Shown: in pieces, positions 19,503 to 30,800 of the stretch
How positions within the stretch are numbered: position 1 is the stretch's first letter
How the letters are laid out: the number at the start of each line of letters is the position of its first letter
Source of the DNA: Spirochaetota bacterium
Lineage (GTDB): Bacteria; Spirochaetota; Brachyspiria; Brachyspirales; JACRPF01
Reading direction: 5' to 3'
Assembly (NCBI GenBank): GCA_016214035.1
Contig: JACRPF010000021.1
Span: 1 to 64,000 of the forward strand
Length of the DNA: 64,000 nt
Program-made: the position numbers and the translations under genes
Notes under the pieces: model-generated
Seen by the model: only the letters and a program-made list of their open reading frames with translations
Database searches by the model: none
What the model was told of the DNA's origin: nothing

Positions 19503-21869
19503 ATGAGAAAGAGCATTGCGGTGATCTTCGGAACTATTCTGGCAATCAATGTCCTGACTGCGCAGACTATGCCTAGGTTATTGAATTATCAGGGCAAGTT
19601 AACGACATCGCTCGGCGTCCCCGTAGACGGAACGCGTGATTTCCAATTCTCGCTGTTCACCAATATATCCGTCGGCTCGGCGCTTTGGACGGAACATCAG
19701 ACCGGTGTTCAGATCCAGAAAGGTTATTACAGCATCGAACTGGGATCAAAGACCGCTTTCCCTGCCACTATCGACTTTCTCTACGGCACATGGTATCTCG
19801 GTGTATACGTCCGCACCAACGGCGCAACGAACTGGGGAAGTGAACTGCTTCCCCGCACCAGGATATTGCCCGGTCTGCTCGCATTCTCCATGCCTCCGGT
19901 ACTTCAGCAGCTTGCGGCTTTGTCCAACCAGGGTGTGATGGCGTCGAACCTCTGGCAGACATCACCGCTTGCCGGAGTTCCCGCGGGAAATGTTGGAAAA
20001 AGCAATGTTTTTTTCGTGGACCGTGAAGGGCGCTATGACTTCACCGATATTCAGGCAGCTTTGGACCGTGCCGCATCGCTGAACTTAACCTCCTCGACCA
20101 TATATGTGCTCTCCGGAACATATCCGATAACAGCACCGATAACCTATACGCCGAATGGACGTATACTGCATAATGTTTCCATAATCGGTGATTCAATAAA
20201 CCGCCCCGTTGTCGTCAGCAGCTTCGATGATTATGCCCTTCGCGCGGACACTGCCGGCACAAGCCCGACGAATATACTCCTTGCCAACATCTCATTCGGC
20301 ACTTCAGCATTACCGCTCAAGCGCGGCGTATACTGGAACACGCACAGATCAAAGATCAGCAACTGCACGGTCTATTCTTCCGTTTCGGTAAAAGGCAATT
20401 CCAACCGCATCATGAATAACTATATCGAAAACAATAGTGGAGATGCGCTTTCAGTTGAAGGACTTTCAAACATAGTCATTAACAATACCTTGTCCGGATA
20501 CTGCCCATCAGTAATCGCATATGATATTTACTCATCGGTTACATCGAGCAATAGTACAGTCATGAGCAACAACCTGCTTAAGCATGGTACTATTGCAACT
20601 CCGACAAACACAGCCGCTGTCCCGGGAACTGTTAACTACATCGTTGATGCCAGCGGCCGTTATGATTTCGACAATATTCAGTCTGCGCTGGAAGCAGTGG
20701 CAGACGGACAAGCCACCAATAATATAACCAACGCCGTTATACGGGTTTATTCTGGGATTTATCAGATTTCATCGTCTATCACTTTGAAAGCCAACGGGAA
20801 AGTATTGAGCAATGTCACAATTAAAAGCTTTGATGCTACTGCCCCGCAAATCATTCCATCAATGAATGATTTCACAATAAAGATAGCTGGAGACAATGCC
20901 AACCAGGTGAAGAATATTATACTGTCGAATATTGTGATCGGTACTTCTACAACACCTGTATACAAAGGACTATTACTCAGCAATGCCGCTGGCTGTAAAA
21001 TTACCAACAACACCTTTTATGCAAATAATAACAGCTGTACAATTGCATATACCACCAACAGCAGCATCTATCTACCATCAACCACCGGCGGCACAGTACA
21101 AATATCACACACAACCAATAGCAGCTTCTATTTTTACAACACATATACTGCATCAATTCAAAATTCAGATAATTGTCGATCATTTTCATGCAGCATAAGC
21201 AGCTACAGCAACGTAACGCGATGCGTATTCAGTAACGGGAATTTTCCGAGCAGTATTATAAGCATAACGAGCAACTCTTTTTACAATGTTACATTTTCGA
21301 ATCTTCGGTTATCAAACTCACATTACAACAGTTTCAAATCATGTACGGTGTCATACGCTTCTCCTATTATTCCTTTGGAAACGACTGCAATTTCGGGACA
21401 TGAGATTATGTACACTGTCTACAATCCACCGCAGGTGCAATTAGACGACAGCTGTGTATCATTTAAGAATTCAATGTACAATACTGTTTATAATTCTGCG
21501 ATCAATATCGTCAATCCTGTATCCGGTTTTTGTACAGGAACCGTTACTGGTCTTATTTTTGACGCATCTTCTCTTTATAACAACTTCTCTGGCTCCACTA
21601 TGTCCATAGGTGCAATCAAGGGCGAATATAATTGTGTTTACCTGACAGTTGCAGAACAGTGCACTTCAAACAACTGCGGTTACGTTCCGGATTGCCCAGA
21701 AATAACTCCTGAATGCACATCCACCTCAACTCATTGGATGTGCGAATCTTGGGATTGTAGCGGAAGATCCACAAACTATACTGGCGCTAAAGTTTTAACT
21801 AATAGCATCATCGCTCAAGGCATCTTGAATTATGGTGCAAATAATACTCCACCCACGATACTTCCATAG
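19503..21869 (+). CDS. Secreted beta-helix protein with Cys-rich C-terminus
   Basis: This protein of 788 residues has signal peptide MRKSIAVIFGTILAINVLTAQ and a YQG domain (about 22-135). Two right-handed beta-helix units follow, each introduced by FFVDREGRYDFTDIQAALD or NYIVDASGRYDFDNIQSALE, as in pectate-lyase-like/NosD proteins. The C-terminal tail (about 717-755) has six cysteines (QC, NC, DC, EC, MC, DC). The start at 19503 is set by AGGAG and the signal peptide; an upstream ATG overlaps the previous stop. No lyase active site could be identified, so a structural or binding role is as likely as an enzyme. Confidence 0.75.
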   Translation: MRKSIAVIFGTILAINVLTAQTMPRLLNYQGKLTTSLGVPVDGTRDFQFSLFTNISVGSALWTEHQTGVQIQKGYYSIELGSKTAFPATIDFLYGTWYLGVYVRTNGATNWGSELLPRTRILPGLLAFSMPPVLQQLAALSNQGVMASNLWQTSPLAGVPAGNVGKSNVFFVDREGRYDFTDIQAALDRAASLNLTSSTIYVLSGTYPITAPITYTPNGRILHNVSIIGDSINRPVVVSSFDDYALRADTAGTSPTNILLANISFGTSALPLKRGVYWNTHRSKISNCTVYSSVSVKGNSNRIMNNYIENNSGDALSVEGLSNIVINNTLSGYCPSVIAYDIYSSVTSSNSTVMSNNLLKHGTIATPTNTAAVPGTVNYIVDASGRYDFDNIQSALEAVADGQATNNITNAVIRVYSGIYQISSSITLKANGKVLSNVTIKSFDATAPQIIPSMNDFTIKIAGDNANQVKNIILSNIVIGTSTTPVYKGLLLSNAAGCKITNNTFYANNNSCTIAYTTNSSIYLPSTTGGTVQISHTTNSSFYFYNTYTASIQNSDNCRSFSCSISSYSNVTRCVFSNGNFPSSIISITSNSFYNVTFSNLRLSNSHYNSFKSCTVSYASPIIPLETTAISGHEIMYTVYNPPQVQLDDSCVSFKNSMYNTVYNSAINIVNPVSGFCTGTVTGLIFDASSLYNNFSGSTMSIGAIKGEYNCVYLTVAEQCTSNNCGYVPDCPEITPECTSTSTHWMCESWDCSGRSTNYTGAKVLTNSIIAQGILNYGANNTPPTILP

Positions 21870-21892
21870 CTCTATAATTATCAGGTAATATA

Positions 21893-24800
21893 ATGAGTAA
21901 TAAACCAAGATACACCAGTATATTTGCTGTTTTCTTGATACTAAACATATCTCAATCATTTCTTCTTTATCCTAAACAAACTAACAACGAATACCAACAT
22001 ACTGGCGCAATCGATAATGGCGGGAAAATATCCGGCAACAATATATACTCAAATCAAGCGAGTGTCATAATTCCCATTCAGACAAAAGGTACAGCTTTCG
22101 GTAAAAACACCGAATACTACAATTTCTCCGGCAATGCTGTTCTTGCACAGCCTGCGCTGCAGTTCCATCCCTACGCTCCGCGGGCATTAAACACGACGAC
22201 GAACACTAACTCGATACGTATAAACTGGCAGCTGCCCGTTACATCAAGCCTGCCAGTTGCCGGATACCGTTTATACCGCGGGAAAGCAGAAATTGTCACC
22301 TACATGACGAATTCAACGACAAAATCCAACACAAATGTATACGCGATTTCGGCATTTGCGGTGGTCACTAATCCAACCGCGACCAATTACACCGACACCG
22401 CGGTCATCGCACAGGAACGATATGCGTATATCGTGACGGCATACGATACCGAACAGTATGAATCGACAAACAATGCGACAGCATTCGGCTGGCTGTCCGA
22501 ACCGCCGCCGCCGAGCGTGGTACTGCCGACACCGCCGAAGATAGCAAACCCGGTGACCTATGGAGGCATATCCGCCACCAGTGTATCCCTCCGGTGGAGT
22601 ATGTCGACGCAGGGAACCTACCCGTTGCTCGGGTATCAGATATTCCAGGGGACGAACAAATCATACGTTTATGAGACGACCGCGTCCGGGACATCGAATT
22701 ATCTGACCAACACCAATTACTCCGTCACCGGTCTTACACCGGGAAGTCTTTATTTTTTTAACGTACGCGCCTATGACAATAAAACGAACGGCACGTGGGC
22801 TCAGTATGAATTATCCGCAGTACCACCCTATGTCTCTCCGTTCGCGCCCACCGGACTTCAGGCCACAGCAGGAAACAGCATCATCGAACTCAAATTCACC
22901 CCGTCGGTCAACGGTTCATTCAACGTACGCAGATATGAGATATACCTCCGGGTCGACGGCGGCGCATATCCCGGCACGCCCATAACCGTCATCGATATGC
23001 CGTTCACGAATACGGCCGGAAAGATCATTACCATGCTCGGCGGCCTGACGAACACAAAGAAATACTGGATGCGTGTCCGCGCCATAGACGACGCGAGCAT
23101 GCAGAACCGGGGGCTCACGAACGACCTTGCAAGCGGCTGGTCCGCGGAGACCAATGCGACCCCGTCCGCCCGTCTTTTCCCGCCGGAGCTCATCACGCAC
23201 CGCATCGGGAGCAATTATGTCCGCCTGTCATGGATGCTGCGCCAGATGTCGACAAACGAAGTGTATCCTTTCTCCAACTTTACCGTATACCGCAGTGAGC
23301 AGCAGAACGGAACGTATACTCCGCTCGGAACGACTACTAATTACGAATTCCTTGACCTTACCGTGCAGTCCAACAAGACGTATTTCTATCGCCTGACATC
23401 GGTTGACGACCATGCCCAGGAATCCGTGCAAAGCGATACGATTCCGGTTGAAACACCGAGCGGTTTGACTATTTCATGGGGACCTGCAGTCCCCGGCAAG
23501 TCCACGACGGTCTCAGCCCGCATGCGTGTATTCTCGGGATTGGTGACGAATCTTGACCCGATGCCGGTCACGATACAGTACCTTTCCGGCGGAGGAAGTG
23601 CGCAGGGCACAACATCACCATTCATACTATCGAACGATAGTGATGGAACTATATCATATACTATGACATGCGGACCCGCAGTGGGCGACAATGTTGTTTC
23701 TATTACCGGCGCATTCGGTACAACGAATGTGAAAATATATGCCGGGACGGTGAAACTGGTATCCCGGGGCGACGGGGTGACGACATGGGCCAAGGAAACC
23801 TACAGCTATACCCCGAAAATCGCCGTTTCCATGAAAAATTATTGCTATGAATATCCTGTACCAATGGCTTCACGCTGCAACGAATGGAGTCAAAATTCCG
23901 CCGGTGAATTCTGTACATCACCGAGCACCATGCGGCTGCAGTGTAATAATGGACAAAACGCCGACGCTAACGGCAACTGCAATGAGTGCATCAGCTATCC
24001 TACATATACATTTGAGGGGTGGCAGAGAACGTCAACGAATTTCTCCGCCGGAGAAGCGGTCCTCGACATCGGCGTGGAAAGCGAAGGAAAACCGGTCGAA
24101 GGTATTCCGATAGTATGTTCAGCGCCGAATGGAAAGGTCACTGCGGCCATCACCGGTTCCGGCGTGCGCATACGCTACATCCCGTCGCTTTTCGGAAATT
24201 ATGACGATACCATCACTGTTACATCACCGCTTGCGGATATACCGCTGTATGTAAAGGTACGTGTGTTCATGATCTCCGAGAGCACGCCGAACGAAAAGGG
24301 CGGCGAGTATGCAGACCTGTATTCCTATGTCTACCGTGAACAGCGCATGGGCGTACAGGGCGATCCCCGGTTCTCCGTCAACCGTTACACCGGCAACCTG
24401 CATCATGCCGTGAGCGATTTTTCATGCAATGCCATCGGTCTTCCGCTCACCATCGAACGCACCTACAACTCGCTTAACACCGAATTCGGCCCCTTCGGAT
24501 ACGGATGGTATTTCAACTGCAATGAATATCTGACATTCACCAATTATCTCGCCACGAACATCGGTTTTCCCATAAGCGGCGGAGACCCCAAAGTGAACAT
24601 ATATTCGAATCAGGTAGTTCATTTTCATCGCGGTGACGGAGCTGTTCTGATCTACATGTCCGATATCTACAATGAAAACGACGGAACGCTGAAGATAAAT
24701 CCTACCAATCTCCGCCCGATGAGCGGCAATCCCGATACACTTACCATAGTAGCCGGCGGATACCGCATGGATACACGCCGGAAGGTCAGTTATCATTTCG

Positions 24801-27800
24801 GAACCAACGGTCTTCTCAATGAAGTGCGTGACCGCGGCATACCGACAATATACGCGTATGACACGCAAAACAGGCTGAGCAGCATCAGCGATATCCGCGG
24901 ACGCTCGCTGTCTATCGGGTATGATACCAATTCAGGCTGCATCAACCGCATACAGACACCCATCGGCGATATTTATTCCTACACGTATGACGCCAACACC
25001 AATCTTATCATGGTGTCCGGTCCGGATTATGAAGCAACGTATATGTACAGTACCAATCACACGCTGGTTATGCGCAGTGACCCGAAATCGCCGCTCGGTG
25101 AAAAGTACCGGCGCTTTACCTATGACTGGTACAATCGCGTGGCACGCGAATATAACAGTGAAAACTGCAAGACGGAATATCTATATAATAAAGAAGTTTC
25201 ATTGAATGGAAACCTGTATCTCGTCACCAGCGTATTCGACGCTATGGACCGCGGTACATATTATTATTACACCACAGACGGCAAACTGGACCACGCCATA
25301 GACACGGCCGGCAGACAGGAATCGTATTCGTTCGACGGATCCGGCAACCTTACCGCATATACCGACAAGAACGGCAACAGATACACGATGGCATACGACA
25401 ATCGCAATCTGAAAATATCTGATCAGGATACGCGGACCGGCATCAAAAAGACGCTTTTCTACAATGCCGACGGCGCCGTTTCAATGATCAAAGACGGCAA
25501 TAACAACTGTACGGCATATACGTATGACTCCAACGGCAATTGCGCATCGATACAATACCCCACCGGCGCAAAAGTCCAGTACACATACAACAGCTACAAT
25601 CTGAGAAGCGAAGAGATAGACGAACTCGGCAATAAAAAGCTGTTCTCATACGACGATTACGCGAACCTTACACGTATTGAATACCCCTTCCCCGTAAACG
25701 GCGTGCGGACACCGCGTCTTGATTTCGGTTACGACGGCATCGGACGCATGATCTGGTCAAAGGATATGAACCGTAATGCCACGTTCTACAGCTACAACGG
25801 CCTCGGCCTTATCACCGAGGTCGTTTACCCCGACAAAACCCTTATCCGGAGAATATATGATCCGCTGGGACGGCTGCAGCGTACGATCGACGAAAACGGT
25901 TTCAGCACCGCAGTGACCTACGACCTTGAAGACCGCCCAAAATTCACCTATGACGAACTCAGCAATAAGACCACCTACATCTATGGCGCCATGGGCGAAC
26001 TTATCACCTCCCTCGACCCGCGCGGCAACAGCACGTACTACGAATATGACACGGCGTACCATCTCACCAAAGTATCCGGCAAAGCGGTCTCCAACGGGAA
26101 CGACATCATACGATCATTAGCCAACGATGCGAACGGCAATATCATCGCCGAGACAAATGAACGCGGTTTTGTAACACGGTATCTGTACGGCGCTAATAAT
26201 CTGCCGAATCAGGTCATCAACGCCGTCGACAGCGCTATGACGTATACATACGACGGATGCAACCGCCTGACCTCCGTGGCCAACTTTGACAGCACCGTCC
26301 GGCGCATTGCATACGACGCCATGGGCCGTGTGACCAACCGAACCGACGAGATGGGGCGCAGGGAAATAATGCGGTACGACGCCGCGGGTAATCTGATATA
26401 CAACGTAGACAAAAACTCGAACACAAACAGATACCTCTACGATTGTCTCAACCGTCTGATATCGGTCATCGATGCGACCGGCAGGATAACCGGTTATGAA
26501 TATGACGACAACGGCAACCGCACCGAAATGATCGATCATCTGGGCAACCGCACAAAATATACCTATGACGTACGGAACCGCCTTACCGGTATTCAGGATG
26601 CATTATCAAATTCGATCTCGTATTCGTATGACAAGACCGGCCTGATGACTAACTTGACTGACGCCCGCAAGCAGAAGACATCATTTTTTTACAACCGTCG
26701 ACGCGAGCTTATCCGCATCGAAAACGCGCTGGGACATAAAGAATATTTCGAATACGATGCGAACGGCAACCGCACTGCCGTCATCGACCGTATGAACAAC
26801 CGAACGAAATATGAATACGACGCACGGAACCGCCTTATCCGCACCATCGACGCGCTCAGCAACACCAACATCGCCATGTATGACGAAGCCGGGAACGTCA
26901 CCAATATCACCGACTCGCTCACGCAGAACACCCGCTTCAGCTACGACAGGCTCAACCGGATGACCAATACCGTCCTCCCGACAACCGCTGCACTATCATA
27001 CGCATACGACGCCATGAACCGCATGATCTCGAACATCGACCCCGCGACCAACGCCGTTGTGCTTTCATACGACCCGTCAGGGCGCATCATCAGCACGCAA
27101 CTTCCCGATCCCGACACCAACACATCCATGCGCCCCCGGGTAAACGTATATGACGCGAACGGCAACGTCCTTTCCGCCACCAACGAGCGCGGATGTGCGA
27201 CAAGCTACACCTACGACCGCGCGGACCGCGTTACCGCCGTCATCGATGCCCGCACGAACACGACACAATACTCCTACGACATACTCGGCAGAGTGACCGC
27301 CGTCACCGATCCCGACGGATACAGCAACAGCTTCGTCTATGACGCGCTCGGACGCGTTACCATGCGTATCGACAAGCTCGGAAGCAACGAGCAGTATTTC
27401 TACGATGCAGCCGGATATCTCATTAAAAAGATCGATGCGCGCAGCAACATCACGCAGTATGCATACGACGCCATCGGACGTTTGATCGCTGAAACGAACG
27501 CACTCGGCGGAGTTACCAGGCTCGAATACAACTCCAACAACAACCTCACCAACATCATCGATGCGCGCGGCATACGCAGCAGCTTCGAATATGACGCACT
27601 CGGCAGGATAAAACGCTCGTTCGACGGCGCCAGCAACGCCACGACCTATGTATACGACGCACTCTCACGCCTCACCTATCTCACGAACCGCAACGGCTTC
27701 CCCACGAAGTATGAATACGACGCCCTCGGCCGCATCATCCGTGTCACCGACGCGAGCAACCGTGTAACATCCTTCGCATACGATCTCCGGGGCTATCGCA

Positions 27801-30800
27801 CCAACATGACCGACGCACGCGGCATGATAACGACGATGGAATATGACGCGCTCGGGCGTGTACGCCGCATCATCGACGCACTCACCAACGTCACCGCATA
27901 CACCTACGACCAGACGGGCAACCTCACCGCACTCGTCGACAGGAACGGCAACACCTCGAAGTTCGCGTACGACGCCATGAACAACATCACCAACACCATC
28001 GACGCGCTCACCAACGCCCGTTCATTCGCATACGACAAACTCGGCAACATCACCAACATAAAGCACCCCGACGGCGGCATGGACGTGTTCGTATACGACG
28101 CACTCTCACGCCGCATCCAGCACATCGACCGCGCGACCAACATCTGGCGCACGGACTACGACGCATCCGGCAATGTGCTACGCCTCACCGACCCGCTCGC
28201 CCGCGCCACAGACTTCGCATACGACGCGCTCAACCGCGTTATCGCTCAAACAAATTCTCTCACCAACATCACCGCATTCACGTACGACGCCGCTGGCAAC
28301 ATCTCCAACCTTATAGACCCCGCAGGCGGCACAACCGTCTACGCATACGACGCACGCTCACTCGTCACCAACGTCATGAATCCCCTCGGCGGCATGATGA
28401 AATACTTATACGACGCCGAAGGCCGCGCCACCAACGTCATCGATGAAATGAGTAACGTCACTACCTACAAATACGACGCAACAGGACTTCTCGCCAGCGT
28501 CATCGACGCCGCAGGCAGAACATCAAAATACGCATACGACCCGACGGGCAATCTCACCAACTATGTGGACCGCAACAATAACGGCACCACAAACTTCTAC
28601 GACGCGCTCGGACGCGTAACGCGCAAAGTGGATGCTCTGGGTAATGCAGTCGCATACGCATACGACCCCATGGGCAACATGACCGCATTCACCAATGCAC
28701 TCGGCAAAGTATACAGCTATTCATACGACGCGCTCAACCGCATCACCGGCGAGACCGACCCCACGGGCACCGTCACGACGATGAAGTACGACACAATGGG
28801 CCGTGTCTATGAAAAGACCAAGCCCACCGCCGCGTTCACCTATCAGTACGACGCTCTCTCACGCGTAACCAATGAGATACAGGCAGTCATCGCCGGCGGC
28901 GCCACCAACGAACATCACCGCATCAGCTACGCATACGACACCATAGGCAATATCACCAACATCAACGACGGCACCGTTGCACTCGGTTTCGCATACGACG
29001 AGTTATACCGAGTCACCAACGAGCTCACCCGCATGAACGGCGTGACAAAACAGATGACGCACTTCTATGCGAGCAACAACGCCCGCATCTGCACCGTGGA
29101 CTACGAAGGTCTATCCAACAATTTCATGTACGACAAAATGCTCCGCATCACCAATATCACCGCCGAATCGTACACCGGCGCCATGCTCAAAACAACGTTC
29201 GCATACAGCGCCGGCAGCGCACGCACCAATATGACACTGCCCAACGGCATGAAGATTGATTACGCCTACAACGCCGTGTACGACTGCACCAACATCTTCT
29301 ACCGCAAGTCCGACGGCAGGTTCATCGACAGGATCAACTACGCGTACGACGCCATGGGCAACATCACCACCCGCTCGAACCGCGAAGGCAGCAACTGCTA
29401 TTTCTACGACAAACTGTACCGCCTCACCAACGCCGTCTACACCACCGGCGATCACGAACGTTTCGCGTATGACGCCGCGGGTAACCGCACCAATCACGTC
29501 TGGTATCAGCGCGTTGAGACGAAGACCATCACCAACGCATACGACGCCGCCAACCGCATTCTCACCACCGTTGTCCGCGTGACCAACACCAACGCCCAGA
29601 CGATAACCTATGCATATAACGCGAGCGGCGAGATGACGAAAAAATCCGTAGTCACCACAGCCCCATTCCTCTCAAAACCCGAGCTCCTCATCGAAAAGAA
29701 TCCTGACAACACCGCAGCCGCCAGCATGAGCAACACATATTCCCGCCTCCCCGACGGTCGCATTGCATCCATCAACGTACCGCTCACGAACGGCAGTATT
29801 CTCACCAACGAGTTCACCTACAGCGCACTACTGCAGCGCATGAAAAAAGTGGATTCCTCCGGCACCAATTATTACCTCTATGACGGCGACAATATATCCT
29901 ACGTCTACGCGGACGCCGCACTCACGCAGGTAAAGCAGCGTTTCATCCACGGCCCCGGCATAGACGCACCCATAGCCGTTGAGATAAACGAAAAGACATA
30001 TCCCGCCGCTCGTTCAACGCTTGCGAAACAGTACGTTAAGCGGTATTATCACCTCTCAGACGCGCAAAACAACGTAACCTATCTGACGGACGACAGGCAG
30101 AACATCGTGCAAAAATACACCTACACAGCATTCGGCACGCCATCCATCACCGGCGAAGACCTTAATATCTACACATACACCGGACGCGAGTACGACCGCG
30201 ACGCAGGTCTCTACTACTACCGCTCACGTCACTACATGCCCAACCTCGGCCGCTTTGACCGGTCGGACGACATGCGCTCAGGCGACAACTGGTATGCATA
30301 CTGCGGGAACAATCCGCTCAAGTACACTGATCCCTATGGGTATGCGGTAAAAAATGATGACGGTACATATTCTCCGAGTCCCGGCGAAGGTGGTGAAGCA
30401 TTTCTAAACGATGTGATTAAAAAGGCCAAACTGAAGATTTCTTTGGATGATCTTTTATACTATAAAAATAACCGTTCCAGGTTTACAATACCAGAAGGCA
30501 AAGGATTATTTGTTGAAAAAGGCGTAAAGATCAACATACCCGAAGCTCCAGCTTCTGCAAATTCTTCTTCCGGCAATAAATCTTATGACCATGATTACGG
30601 CCCATCCGAAGAAGAACTGCGGCAGATGGATAGGGATGAAAAGAACTACTGGGATAACGAAAGTGCCAATATCGCTCGCGGTATTGCGGCGAACAACAGG
30701 CTTTCTGATCAATTACGCGGTGATAATATCAATGCGAGGTTGAATGAGTCAAAGTCGTCCTATAACAATGCGATGAATCAGAAGCAAAGTTCGTGGAATC

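Noticed and set aside
2984-21869. Prophage
   Set aside because: Tail-collar domains and the small phage-like protein hinted at one, but there are no capsid, terminase, portal, integrase or lysis genes, and most products have signal peptides.
29111-29582. Long open frames on both strands inside the RHS repeats
   Set aside because: They are shadows of the repetitive, C-rich coding sequence with Thr/Ala/Pro or Val/Gly-rich nonsense translations and no ribosome-binding sites.
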